From Diatrype stigma (taxonomy: Eukaryota > Ascomycota > Sordariomycetes > Xylariales > Diatrypaceae), in contig JAKJXP020000050.1 in the NCBI GenBank assembly GCA_022225965.2, positions 186,001 to 250,000 of the forward strand: 64,000 nucleotides of DNA, in the 5' to 3' direction. The notes beneath the pieces were generated by a model, which saw only the letters and a program-made list of their open reading frames with translations, was not told where the DNA came from and did not search any database. Of this stretch, positions 11,435 through 22,457 are shown one piece after another (the first letter of the stretch is position 1; the number at the start of each line of letters is the position of its first letter). Position numbers and translations under genes: made by a program.

Positions 11435-12446
11435 ACTCGACTGGATTACGAAGGATCTTAAATTCTACAAACCGCTCGTCGATAATCCCTTTCTCTCACC
11501 GTTCATGCTTTATCAGCGGTTCGCTGAAATTATTAGCGAGTCACTTGATGAGCAGTTCGACCTATTGCACCAGATCGAGATGGACAGCGGGCAGACGGGC
11601 ATATTGCTTGTGGATGAGATGGGACGAGTTATTCCCAAGAGGAATGGACATGAGCAGGACCTATCGCTTGAAATCCTCGGTGTAGTACAACTTGCCGTGG
11701 CGATCGAAGCTTCTGCCCGAGGTCACTTGATCACTATCGAGTCTGTGAGGAAGGAGTTGCTACGATTTTCGTGGCCTGAAACCTCCGAGGCCAAGCGCCA
11801 ACGCAGGCAGGAGCAGAACGAGATCATTGAAAAACGACTAGATACCGTCACCCAGATGGTTCAACTTGCAGTCTTGAGAACAGATAATCTGAAGATGAGG
11901 GGGAAAGAGCAGGAGACAGCGGTAAGCTGCACGAGTCGCAAACTTCCCCTCATAGAACATTGAGCTGACCATTGCACGTATCTTGGATGGTTGATGTCTC
12001 AGATCACGAACTTACTGGCGCAACGGAACAACCACCTCAATCAACAAATGAGCATGACAAACACAAGTATCGCCTATGACGCTAGGCGGGATGCCTCCGT
12101 CATGAAGTCCATTGCGATTCTGACAATCGTCTTCTTACCTGCTACGTTCACATCAGTGAGAATGAGGCTTTCATGTGATTATGTTGAAACGTTCCCCTGA
12201 CTCTATTTGTAGGCACTGTTTGCTACCCCAGCTCTTGCTTCTCTCCAACCGTCGCAGACCGTGTATTGGTCGGTCACCATACCGCTAACAATTGCAACCA
12301 TGTCTGCCTGGTTGCTCTGGGCCCGCAAATCAGCAGGTCCTCCAGTTACGGGGAACGACGGGCCAAAGTCGGGAGAATCGCTCACGGCTTTGCCTACGAG
12401 TGGTTCAACGAATGTGTTGTTTCGAAAGCCTTATTCCGTGATGTAG
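11435..12446 (+). pseudogene. 3' part of the CorA-like membrane transporter gene
   Basis: Reading resumes in the target duplication and stays open to 11921 (DWITKDLKFYKPLVDNPFL ...). Introns at 11922-12002 and 12156-12212 join, in phase, to exons 12003-12155 and 12213-12446. The joined C-terminus has the layout of fungal CorA-like (Mg2+/Zn2+ channel superfamily) proteins: a charged helical region (LLAQRNNHLNQQ ... IAYDARRDASVMK), then a first transmembrane helix (SIAILTIVFLPATFTSALF) and a second (VYWSVTIPLTIATMSAWLLW). The GMN loop of canonical CorA is absent, as in many fungal relatives. Because the exons and splice sites look intact, the insertion may be recent or the 3' part may still be selected; a separate transcript starting from the LTR is possible but unproven. 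Confidence 0.72.
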
Positions 12447-12965
12447 ATCCCACTGGAGACATAAAACTGTCACATTGCATTGAATGGAAGTCGATAGCAG
12501 ACAGTCTTACATATCATCGTTTTGTCCCACTGAGACCATGGATTATTATATATCCCCATTTGTATTTAGGATTAGCTATTTGAGGGTGGGTTTGAGCACA
12601 ATTTCTTGCAGTGACTTTGCTCTCTCAATAAACCATACTTCGTGTAATGAAGTAGCCCATGTCTCTTGTGAAGTGATATCGAGTGCGAATGATTGGATCA
12701 ATGGAAGAAGTCGCGATAATGCTATGGACACGAAATTCTATAGGGGAATAGGGGGAGGGGTTCGATGAAGTGGGTCCCGTAACCGGACGGTTAACGCCTG
12801 TTGTCGTAAGGGCATCATCCTACGGTAAGTTCCGAACTTCCCGGGAACGGGTCCGGGACCCGTAGCCTGCTAATATAAAGTCGTGAACATCGCTACTTCT
12901 TTCGTCGAAAGATCTGCAATACAACGCAGTGACATCTTAGTCAGAGCGTTTGAATCAATCCGATC
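12447..12965. other. Intergenic, nothing recognised
   Basis: Short open frames at 12484-12768 show no protein-like features. No RNA gene or repeat was seen. Confidence 0.5.
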
Positions 12966-13505
12966 ATGAAAAAAGCTTGTCTCAACACGATGCGGATGGC
13001 CCGCTCGTCCGCGTCCGCTTGCGAATGCAATTATATCTGTCTCTCCCTCCCGGTCGCCACCGCGAAAGGAGAGATGACGTATAACATCACCATGTTCGCC
13101 GACGAGAAGAGAGACAACATCTCGGTAGTCGAGTCTTGGGTACTGACTGATCCCTACATCACCTCTCATGTCCCGGGTTGGATAGGCGTCCAGACCCTCG
13201 ACCTGGATGAGATGGAGATGATCCACTTCGACGTCGTGCCTTCGCGATACTACGGCAGCTCAGATGATGCAGCACTAGTAACACGGTGGGCCATTTACCT
13301 ATTCTACCTTGCTTACCTAGCTCCGACTGGGGATGAGTTTCCTGATGTGCCAGATAGATCCATATGGAGGATAAGCGGCATGGCGCATTTTCCATTTCTT
13401 CACGCGAATCGGGGGGCGTGGGCCTACGGTGACAAGCATAGATTCTTTTTTGGGGAGGACATTGCCGACTTGGATCTTGAGCCTAGTATCAAGTTGGAGT
13501 TTTGA
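12966..13505 (+). CDS. Hypothetical protein, unrecognised
   Basis: A single-exon frame of 179 codons. From the internal ATG at 13074 (MTYNITMFADEKRD) the composition is protein-like: WVLTDPYITSHVPGWIGVQTLDLDEMEMIHFDVVP is rich in Trp, Asp and Tyr, and a hydrophobic stretch follows (WAIYLFYLAYLAP). The first 35 residues are Ser/Ala/Arg-rich and may not be translated. I recognise no family and see no signal peptide. It sits between the disrupted transporter and the multicopper oxidase, convergent with the latter. It could be one exon of a larger decayed gene. Confidence 0.4.
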   Translation: MKKACLNTMRMARSSASACECNYICLSLPVATAKGEMTYNITMFADEKRDNISVVESWVLTDPYITSHVPGWIGVQTLDLDEMEMIHFDVVPSRYYGSSDDAALVTRWAIYLFYLAYLAPTGDEFPDVPDRSIWRISGMAHFPFLHANRGAWAYGDKHRFFFGEDIADLDLEPSIKLEF

Positions 13506-13953
13506 CATGAGATAGCTACATTCAGGATGCTTACAACTAGTTATATTGGGTTAAACGCAGTTTGATGTAACTTGATAGCGACTTGTGGTAAGTTCGATGC
13601 GGACGATCTTCTCAGCATGCTGCCCTGGTCAAGCATGTACGCAGTGGTGCAAGAAGCTGTATTTGGCTCTGCTGCAGTTACGAGAATCATAAAATATAAT
13701 ACATCAAAAACTGGAACCCCTTCCCTACTCCAAACCACAAGTCTGACGTACAAAAAAGGAGGCTTCTCGATATCCAATGAAGCTGCCCCTATAGGCTATA
13801 CAATTAAATGCTGATATGCTGGAACGGCCATTAATAATAATACACCCGGACCCATTGGCTCTGAGCTGCTCTATCCTTCATAAATACCTGTTCCCTTGCC
13901 TTTGCACCTCATGGCGTTGAAAATGAAACAAATCATCTCGCTGTCTATGTTCA

Positions 13954-16053
13954 TTACAATGCGAGCCCCAGTTTCTTCAAGAGTGATTCAAAATACGAAT
14001 AGGTTAATGGATCGTAAGTGTCGTTCCCGTAAGCGCTACCACCGTATTCTAGATACCCATCGATGTAGGGGTGCGGAATATCCGCCAGGATATCGGTCGC
14101 GTTGCCGAAGACCCAGACGGTTTGCATGCCTGTAACGTGGAAGTGTCAGTGATCTTACTTCACCGCGAAAAAGGGGGCAGGGGGGTTGGGGGCGTGTCTT
14201 TTGGAGAAATGTCTCACCCATGACCATATGCGGCAAGATGTGGCAGTGCATCCCCCAAGCGCCGACATTGTCCTCCGTCACCCTGATGCGCCACGCGCGC
14301 CAGCCGCTCGAGTGGTACGTCTCGCCTGACACGGCGTACCGGTACAGCTGCGTGGTGTCGCGCCGCGCGGGCGTGTAGGCCGCGAACTTCTTCTCGTTCT
14401 CCGCCGCGTCGTAGGTGCCGTTGCCCGAGCCCAGGTCCCAGTAGTGCGCGCCGTGCGCGTGCATCGGGTGGAAGTCCCACCCGCCCGCGGGGCCCGAGTT
14501 GCTGATCCAGACGATGTCGAGCACCTCGCCGACCAGGGCCGGCCACGCGTGTGTCGACGGATCCCAGCCGTTGTTGGCTAGCGCTGCGTCGTAGTCGGGC
14601 GTCGTGCCCGTCTTGTAAGCGGTCACTAGGTAGGGCTCGTCGTGGTTTGCTTCTCGGGCTGACTCAGCCCACGTGAGGTTGTTTGCGCTGCGCAAAGTTA
14701 GCGTTTATAGGTCGCGAGTACTAGTTAGAGGGTTGCCCGGATCTCTCTTACGCCCAATGGTATCTCCCGACTACGGAGCCATTGTAAAACCCGTCGACGA
14801 CCTGCGGGCTCCATGTCATATAAATGGTTCTCGTTACTTCTGACGCAGCGGGGAAGGCGTCCGAGCTATTTAGTGACTCCAGGGTATACTCAAGCCACTG
14901 GGTGTATTCTGTCAGGTCGTGGGAGAGTGTGACGGGCGGGTCGCTTGGCAGATTGGCAGGCAAGTCTGGTCTAAGCAGAGTTTCGTTCGACGAGCTGCGG
15001 TATTGTAGCAACCCATACCCAGAGATGTTCGTGGGGCGATCCCGGTTCTCATAGCGTATCCAATACGAACTCTTCCCTTCCTTGTCTAGCTCCTCCTGCG
15101 TCTTTGTAGTCAATAGAGCACTGAATCTCTGGCCGCTTGCTACTTGTATATGATCAGTGCTGGCCGGTTTCGTATACTCCCCGTCTGCCTCAATGATGGT
15201 AAGATCGGCATGGCCCTCAATGGCAAGCAGCACGAAAGAAATCGCAGTCCCGCCCGTGAAACGAACACGATACGTTTTGCCTGGGTCAACTGTAACGATA
15301 GCGGGCTTGCAGGAATCATCGGAGCCAGCGCTGAAAGACTTGTTGCCCGAGTGGCCGTTTAGTAGAATGGCATCGGGCTCCCCTGACCACACGAAGGGGT
15401 TGGCGAGCAAGCCGGCCTCGATCTCTGAGTCCTCCTTGTGATAGTGATCGGCAACAACAATGGAGATTTCGTCATCGTAGTCATATGGCGGCTTCGCGCC
15501 GTCCTTCTCTTCCACTATCAAGGGTCCATGGGCTGTAATCGCTTGGAAGCCCACATGAGAGTGGTAGAAGTACGTTCCAGCGTCGCCCACTTCTGGACGT
15601 ACTTCGTAATCGAAATACTCGCGAGGGGCAATCGGCCACTGCGAAATCAACGGCGTACCATCCGCGAAGGGCGCCGTCCTCTGGCTCAATCCATGCCAGT
15701 GCTATGGTCGGTCACCAATGTTAGCTAATGGGAACATACTCCTCCGTCTTGCAAAGTTCAATCATACATACCACAGTAGCGTTTTTATCAGCAATGTAGT
15801 TGTAGAGCCGAACCCACGTTGTCTCTCCTTCTCTGAGATACAATGGTGGCCCTGGGAACGTGCCGTTGAACACAACGGATCGCCGAGTCTCGCAATTGAT
15901 CGTGATGTCTTCTTCCGTAGCGTACAGGACATACTCGGGCTCAAAATCGGCATCTCCAGGGACCCCATGGCCGGCTGCGTGGCATGTCGATAGCAACCCA
16001 GCAAGCACAGGCAGCCATAATCCTGACAGAATTGCCGTGTCGAGCGTTTTCAT
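13954..16053 (-). CDS. Secreted multicopper oxidase, ascorbate-oxidase-like
   Basis: Four exons (16053-15772, 15701-14752, 14687-14218, 14129-13954) join in phase to 625 residues. An N-terminal signal peptide ends near LLSTCHA. All copper sites are present: HWHG at 95-98, HSH at 141-143, HPMHAH at 484-489, and HCHILPHMVMGM at 558-569. By spacing from Cys559 the axial type-1 position is Met569, as in ascorbate oxidases and bilirubin oxidases rather than high-potential laccases (Leu or Phe). The family oxidises phenols, ascorbate or metal ions while reducing O2 to water, outside the cell. The block APFADGTPLISQWPI after HWHG is typical of the fungal ascorbate-oxidase-like clade. Donors and acceptors are GT-AG and introns are 64-88 bases. 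Such enzymes also occur in pigment clusters, but no polyketide synthase is near, so the substrate cannot be named. Confidence 0.93.
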
Positions 16054-17942
16054 ATTGGAGCTAGCCTAGGGTTTCCGGCAAGCAAGTATTCGCATTCACG
16101 GCAGTAGGAAGCAGAAAGATGCCGATGAAGCGCTTAAATGCAGAAACTCAGCCCGGGTTGAAGCAGCTTTAAGAGATGTTCGACATTGTTCCCTTGCATG
16201 CCTCGTGCTGCGTACAAGTGAAGCAAGCACGCGACAAGTGAGCGTCGGCACCGGCATAGACCCTGACCCTACCATAAATCGAGCTCGAGCCAGGCTTGGG
16301 ATCGGCAGAACCACCTGAGCTGAAAAGGTTCCGCCATCCGTTCGTGTTGTTTCTTTTGCGCAACGATGTGGGACCATAATTTCAAGTTATGGGTTCTCTC
16401 GGGCTGTACGGTAGATCCCTTGTAGATCCGGGCCTGATGGCACCTTATGGGAGCTTCTCAATTTGGGCTTAGCGGGTTAGGCGAAACGAAGGTCAGCAGT
16501 GATCTTGATTTGACGCCAAGTTTGCCAAGCAGGGGTTGTAGAGGCACTACATTTTCAAATATAGATATAAGTATTGTGTCCCGTAGTTTTCGTCGACTCA
16601 CGGCCCCAACGACAAAGCATGACCAGGGGAGGCAGAACGGTTGTGTGTCAGGAAGTCGGCCGTTCGACGCGGGCGACTGCATAGTTACATCGTATGGTTG
16701 TGTTGAATATTTATTTCCCCTGCATTGATCTACGACGCAACATTAATTCCCACCACCAATTGAACGCCTCGAATCTTAAAATCCCGATACCGTACGAAGT
16801 AATACTCGCGATGGCATGTGACAGCCCAGTGACGAACTTATCGCGGGGCAGTTTTATAGATTATCTAACAAGCCACACTATCCCAGCAGTCCGAACCACC
16901 CCCGGCCAACGTTGCAGCAGCCCCTGAGTACCCCACGAATAACTCAGGTATAACCCGGTAGCGGTCCATGTGGGTCACCCAGTAGGATCACAAGACAACC
17001 CCCCGTGCGACGCTGCTCCCCGTCTTGGCGAAAACCTGCTGCAGCCTTACGGACTACCGCCACAAGTTCGCAAGCACGTCCAGTCTCGGAGGCTGGAGGT
17101 ATTCGATCAGGGGACTTGTCGGGATGACTACCGTACATCGTGTACCGCGCGGTTCCATGAAGACGTGATAAAATGCTGTAGGTTTAAGGGGCATTAATCT
17201 AGCACTCATGAGGCAAGGGCACCACCGAGACGGCAGTCTGCAGACACTCATTTAGATGGCTTTCGCATGCAAGCAGCGGTGCGATTTGTCCGGGGGTTCA
17301 GGCTTGGACCTCGACATAGGTCTGAGATGTTTCCTGTCACGGCAAAGCCAGTAAACCAGCATGGTCCTCTTGAGATACCGGGGTGATGACTATATTCTGT
17401 CTGCCTCCTTTTCGTTCAAGTCATGCGCAAATGCTGTCGTGCTCAATGAGAGAGAGGACGCCGACGATCTAGTCCTCCCAATGGCGTATTAACCCCCTTT
17501 ACTCCTTCGTTCCAAGGTTCGAACTCGGTCATTTGGGACTTGCAAGAGCTCAGGGATATCTTAAGGCTCAGATAACCTCGTAAGCCAAACTACCAAATTG
17601 CATATCATGATGAGTAGTACCAGCTTTAACGTAGCTATAATGATGTCACTAGAATGCTGCATCAATCGTAGGTGTATAGCTCTGAGTCACTAAGCTTGCT
17701 CTTGCACTCAGGCTATCTGCGGCGTTCATCTCGCTCAACCACTCATCATTAAACTACCAACAGCTTATTCATCAACCAATACGATACACGTCCGAATTCC
17801 ACGCCGCAATTATTAGCACCAAGCCAACATTAACATCCTCACTTTGCATCACCTTGATCCTTTCCTCTTGGATCATCATCTTTTTGGTTTCTAGTTACCT
17901 AACATTGCGGATCCGACCCTTATTTTCTCAACGAACCCATGC
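16054..17942. other. Intergenic, no supported gene
   Basis: Upstream region of the multicopper oxidase followed by about 1.5 kb without a convincing gene. Short frames (16096-16377, 16458-16682, 16944-17251) lack coherent composition, splice partners or motifs. Base composition is ordinary, with no RIP. Confidence 0.5.
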
Positions 17943-18182
17943 ATGCTTGGAACTTTGCTCCTCTTCATAACACCCACTTCCGCGGTCATACCGCCTAGCA
18001 CAACTTCACTTGAGGATCTCAGCGCATTCTCGCAGGATATCATTTCCAGAGGGGGTATTATAGCTTGGCCGCAAGTTCCCAAATCTATAGCGTGCAATGA
18101 CCCGCAACGACGGGGCATCTCGTATGCTGCGCCATCATATCACTGTCGTCAGCGAGATGTGTTCATGTTTGATAACGCTGCT
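17943..18182 (+). CDS. Doubtful small secreted protein
   Basis: The frame opens MLGTLLLFITPTSA, which has the form of a signal peptide, and continues for about 80 residues of plausible sequence with cysteines. It then degenerates where it overlaps the last exon of the minus-strand cysteine-rich gene (18163-18384). It may be a shadow. No family recognised. Confidence 0.2.
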
Positions 18183-19109
18183 CTTGGATGTTCGTGCTGC
18201 CCCGGTCTTCAACGGTTACAGCTGGGTCATTTGGCAGCCACATACATCCACATCCTGCATATTGCTCTACCTCCCATGATCTCCCATTCCCATTGCAGTC
18301 GTTATTCGCACAGGAAGTGGTGGTACCTGGGCAGCACGTGCAGCCGTCGATCGATTCAGATGTGGAACATTGTGATTTGCCGTTCTGCTCGAGTTACAGA
18401 AGCTCAAGTGCTTTCCCTTACAGGATGACTTACATCTCCTCCTTGGAGGCCTCCTGGCAGACACTGTCGTCATCCCTTCCACTACTCGGAAGATCGTCAG
18501 GCATCCCAATAGCCGCAATAGCTTCAGTCGCGCCAACCTGCGCTGTGTGATTTGGGAGAGTTAACCCGCGATCATACCCATTTTGGAAGAGACCATACCT
18601 GCAGCCCGCCATACCACTCCGCCTGTTCCTATGACCGCAACAAAAGTCTCCAATCACAGATGACTATAGATAGCCATGGTTTTCTGGACCATACCCGTGA
18701 GTATGACGGTAGTACTTTGTCCAAGACCGGTACCCATATTCACTGAGAGTCAACGGCTCCCATACCGTTGACGGTTGTGACGGAAGTAACCTTCCCAGGC
18801 TGAAAGTCCGCGGCATCCTGCATACTTCGATAATAGATTCTGCAACCCCCTGTAAAGGGGCATAGGTCCTGGTCGCCATGGACCAAGATCTCATTGCACT
18901 CCCGGAAGTCTGCTATCGTTGCCGCATCCACCACACGGTTTCGGCTCCCCATCGGGCCAGCTCTCTGGGCAGAGTGCGATGACATACTGACCACGAGCCT
19001 CTGGTCGCTCCATTTTTATCGTCCTTGCACCGTCCATACGCCAAGATTTTTATTTCCTGCAGCCGGCATACCAGGGAGGGTGGCGGTAGGAATAGCAGTA
19101 GCCGGAACA
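18163..19109 (-). pseudogene. Cysteine-rich secreted protein gene, multi-exon or frameshifted
   Basis: Four protein-like blocks lie in order on the minus strand. At 19109 a signal-like start reads MFRLLLFLPPPS. About 19000-18900 reads YVIALCPESWPDGEPKPCGGC, and an overlapping frame to 18740 reads FRECNEILVHGDQDLCPFTGGC. About 18640-18435 reads VIGTGGVVWRAA, an in-phase 56-base intron, then QVGATEAIAAIGMPDDLPSS. The last block, 18384-18163, reads GCTCCPGTTTSCANNDC ... YAGCGC. Cys-Cys-Pro and C-x-C patterns of this sort are typical of secreted fungal proteins stabilised by disulfides. The GTAAGT donor at 18433 and the acceptor before 18384 do not match in phase, so either my exon model is wrong or a one-base indel has broken the gene. 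Function unknown. Confidence 0.4.
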
Positions 19110-20262
19110 TGTGTGTTAGAGGGTGAAGCCCGATGGCGTAAGTCGGAAGCCTGGACTTGAAAGTTATCCTATATGAAAAGGAGAACCTCCACATAATTCC
19201 CCAAGTGTGAAGGTAGCAGCATGGTTGAGCATAGAATTACGCTGAGGCTTCGATAATCGCCTTAAGGAAATATAAGAATTCCGGATATCATGGCTGTCTC
19301 TATGTTAAATTACGTGGACATCTGTTAACAAGTGCAATGGAGCCCAGAGAATAGAGGTTACAAACCCATGGGATGGGTAGCCAACCGATAAGGCAGTGAA
19401 AAGGCTGACCAAGGGCATAATCCGGCCGTTACAACATCTTAACCGAGCTGGGGTACCAAATTTACTGGCCACCGCATATGTCACTAACTTTACTTCCCAG
19501 CCACCACATCTTGATACAATTAGTCACCTTCCTGTACTGAAAGACTGTTAATGGTCTCGTCTTCGGATAAACCTTTGGCTAGCTGGCTGTCAGCCCCGAT
19601 ACACGGCAGCCAACTCACCTATACTGAATGCTTCATTGGTGAACTCGGAAGCGCAGGCTATTATGTAGGGATGAGTAGGAATTAGCGGCGTTCTGAGATT
19701 CTTCGTAAGCAGTCTGCCCATACGGACCAGCAGCACAAAAGAATGTCTACTTTGAGCACTGGGGGCTGTCGGTCTGACTCAACATGTTCAATATCCCTTT
19801 CATAGGATCAAGAGCCCGCTCAAAAGTTGCTAGTCATCCACTAACAAAACTTGCTATTGCGTGATGATTGCTTCAATGTCTTCGAAGAAACTTTCAAGAT
19901 ACAATTCTATATAGAGAAACTCATGATCACGTGTCGCAATCAGAACCCCAGGCATAGAACTAACGGGTGTTAGATAACTCGGAGCCAGGTCAGTGGTTGT
20001 TTTCTCTCGTTAAAAAGCCTGGGTTGATTTATTCAATAATACATGAAGGTCTCGGGTCACAAGCGAAAGTAAAGCCATCCATAAATAGGTCATACTTCAG
20101 TGTTGAGTCAAACCTGAGAAGGACCAAGGAAAGGTGGGGTGGGGGTATTCTCATTTTTTCTAGAGTGATAAAAATCGCGTATGCGTTCTGGAAACTATTA
20201 AGTACTTCAGCAAAGATCGCATCTTCTCGTTTTCTATACTTACCGTCACAATAACGGAAACC
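19110..20262. other. Intergenic, nothing recognised
   Basis: No frame above background. A short frame at 19967-20254 has no features of note. Confidence 0.5.
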
Positions 20263-20757
20263 CTAATACGACAACCACTCCAAACCCGTCAAGCTCAAAG
20301 CGGGATACTGACTTACGATAGTTTTGCGGTTCCTAGGTATTCCCGTGCGCGATTCCAGATCGTCAATGGTCAAGCCGAGCTCCATGGCGTCGCCGTACAG
20401 GAAGTCTAGATGCCTGTATATCTGCGAGACGAAGTCTTGGGATCGTATCAGCGGGCTCGGCAGGTCGGCGATATCCTTCCCATTCACACACGGCCCCGGG
20501 ACCGGCCCGCTGAGCAGAGACCGCCGCTTCCAGGAAGGGACATACCACCAGCACTCACCTCGCCGCGCCTGGCTCCACTGGGGCGTCGCTTCGGGCGTCC
20601 ACGGCCAGCACTCCGAGCATCGGTAGTCGAATACCTCGTAATGGACTGGGATGGTAACGCCCCCGCACGTGTCGTCTGAGCAGGGCACCGTGGTCTTCTC
20701 GAGCTCCGCTTTGCAGCCGCACGAGCAGGCGCAGTGGCCTATGAAGTCTCCACACAT
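20263..20757 (-). CDS. Cysteine/tryptophan-rich hypothetical protein
   Basis: A single-exon protein of 164 residues with GC-rich codon use unlike its flanks, which supports coding. The N-terminus MCGDFIGHCACSCGCKAE packs five cysteines into 15 residues, followed by C-x4-C (PCSDDTC) and C-x2-C (RCSEC) pairs and several Trp residues. This suggests a zinc-binding module. The C-terminal half (RSQDFVSQIYRHLDFLYGDAM) looks helical. No signal peptide. I do not recognise the family; the CxC/CxxC arrangement is shared in style with the proteins at 1961 and 22970 but without alignable sequence. Confidence 0.6.
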   Translation of the reverse strand: MCGDFIGHCACSCGCKAELEKTTVPCSDDTCGGVTIPVHYEVFDYRCSECWPWTPEATPQWSQARRGECWWYVPSWKRRSLLSGPVPGPCVNGKDIADLPSPLIRSQDFVSQIYRHLDFLYGDAMELGLTIDDLESRTGIPRNRKTIVSQYPALSLTGLEWLSY

Positions 20758-21693
20758 GGCTAGAGCTGATGGAGGGAATGAATGCTGGTTGTTGTGCTTA
20801 TTGCTGCGTGTCAGGAAGCTTTAAGATCACGGAAAAACTTCAAATTTGAGCGGAAATAAGGTGGAGATGAGGTCTTTATAGTATGTTGTGACAATTGTTC
20901 AGGCTTAGACAAAGGAGCTAGAATGAACAATGTCCATTGAGTCGGGGAGTTGCGCCAAACCGCGTGAAAGCCATTGTTTTGTGATATCGAAGCAAGCTGA
21001 GGCTTGTGGAGGTGCTATTACATCTCACTTCATTATCCACTCTCTTTAGTTATGCTATATGGCGTAAGGAAATACGATAACCATTGCAGTGTGATCCAGT
21101 GTGATCCTAACTTGTTCTTTGTTACCCAAGCCTTGTGATACAACGCAAATTGACCTGCTCGAACCTTGTACGAAACCACCTCCATTAGACCCCCCAGTAT
21201 GCACGTAGTTGGTTGCGCAGGCTATTAATCCACTGCTCTTCATCAAGGAATGACTCTATTCTGATGGCATGATGGAGTGTCGCGGAAGGCCTCTGCTTCT
21301 TACGACCATGGAAAATCTGATGGACCGATGTAGTATACGATAAATACAAATCCATGTTTACGCGTGAAAGTTAAGGCTCACGGGCGAAGACGCGGGAGGG
21401 AGCCAACAGCCCTAGATAAGATATCGTGAAATTCGGATCGTCGCGTACGCTTGTTACGAAAATGGTTGCGTCGACGATGATCAGTAGCCCACTTTATGGA
21501 CCACGTCTGCACGTGTATTATTATGGACCACTACAATCTATATGGCAACATATATAAGATCAATTTTGACATCCCGGTCGAACCCCTGGCTGGTGGTAAA
21601 GTAACTTGCGGCACAGCGCTGGCTTCATGATAGCCTCATGTGATTAGAAGGAGTGAATACCTAGTCACCGCCGCCGTGCAGAGAACAAGGGGC

Positions 21694-21778
21694 ACGAAGG
21701 TAGTGGCCAAAAGTCAGTAGACACTCCACGGCAAAAAATAGTGACGGGTGTCCACTGACTTCTGGCCGCTACCTTCGT
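21694..21778. repeat. Near-perfect inverted repeat, 31-base arms, 23-base loop
   Basis: The left arm 21694-21724 (ACGAAGGTAGTGGCC ...) and right arm 21748-21778 (... GGCCGCTACCTTCGT) match at 28 of 31 positions. All three differences are transitions (C/T or G/A), as expected from decay by deamination or RIP. The whole would fold into a stable hairpin. It could be a tiny MITE, a small-RNA precursor or a DNA cruciform site; no target duplication is obvious. Confidence 0.75.
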
Positions 21779-21901
21779 ACATCTTCAGCTCATAGCCGAC
21801 AGCATCTTATGCAGTTAGCACATAATAACTGAAGCGTAGGATCGCAAAAGGTCATGCTTTTGGCTGCAGCCCCTGCGTAATAGTCAGGCCATCAAGGTCA
21901 G

Positions 21902-21909
21902 TATATAAA
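21902..21909 (+). promoter_or_regulatory. TATA box upstream of the small secreted protein gene
   Basis: TATATAAA lies 255 bases before the ATG at 22164 and is followed by a pyrimidine-rich tract with TACCACCATTCGCTCG, as is usual around fungal transcription starts. This implies a 5' UTR of about 200 bases. Confidence 0.35.
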
Positions 21910-22163
21910 GCAAAGCTGTCGCCTTCATACAAGACGACTACAGGAGACTACTACCACCATTCGCTCGTTTCCAGACACTCATTTGGTAACCATTCGCTAC
22001 TAATCTACCGCTACAAGTAGCCTTCCACGTTCTTTACCACAGTCAACAGGACCCTTTCGACAGCTGCTTGTCAGGTTCACCGTGTTGTTGCATCCAGTCA
22101 CCCACATACCACGCCAATTCTACACACACCCAGAAAAAAGTCACCCACCTTCGAACATCCATC

Positions 22164-22457
22164 ATGAAGATCGCTACTCCCTTTTCTGCCGTTGCAGCTC
22201 TATTCGTCGGTCTCGCGACTTGCGCGCCATCTATAGGCCCCTTAACCCCGCGCTCAATCGCCCCCCAGGAAGAGTACGACACGTTCTGCTCCTGGAAACC
22301 CGATAACAGAGTTTGTCTGGACCGACCCGAGCTGAATACTTACGGCGTCTGCGGAGGTGGGGTCTTTACCTATTACAAATGCTCAGGCGATTGCACCGTC
22401 ACGTATGTGGATGGGGAGCATGACCTGACCCGGTGTGATAACGCACAGCCAGAATAG
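22164..22457 (+). CDS. Small secreted cysteine-rich protein, effector candidate
   Basis: 97 residues, single exon. The first ~20 residues (MKIATPFSAVAALFVGLATC) form a clear signal peptide. A dibasic-type or prolyl cut could follow at TPRS. The mature part is about 65 residues with six cysteines (FCSW, RVC, GVC, YKC, GDC, TRC), enough for three disulfides, and is acidic with a Gly-rich turn (CGGGVF). An upstream in-frame ATG at 22068 would add 32 residues and bury the signal peptide, so 22164 (context ATCATGAAG) is chosen. Size, secretion signal and cysteine density match fungal effector-like or antimicrobial small secreted proteins. No named family is recognised, so the role is inference. 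Confidence 0.72.
   Translation: MKIATPFSAVAALFVGLATCAPSIGPLTPRSIAPQEEYDTFCSWKPDNRVCLDRPELNTYGVCGGGVFTYYKCSGDCTVTYVDGEHDLTRCDNAQPE

Larger units (their letters stand above)
20758..22163. other. Intergenic with a long hairpin and promoter of the next gene
   Basis: 1.4 kb without a gene between a minus-strand and a plus-strand gene, so it must hold both promoters. It contains a 31-base-arm inverted repeat at 21694-21778 and a TATA box at 21902-21909, listed separately. Confidence 0.55.

Noticed and set aside
14036..14217. C-terminal extension of the multicopper oxidase frame past the HCHILPHMVMG block
   Set aside because: It reads into an intron with GT at 14217 and AG at 14130; splicing restores the expected MQTVWVFGNA continuation.
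16944..17251. Overlapping frames on both strands
   Set aside because: Neither strand shows a coherent protein; stops on each side and no conserved features.
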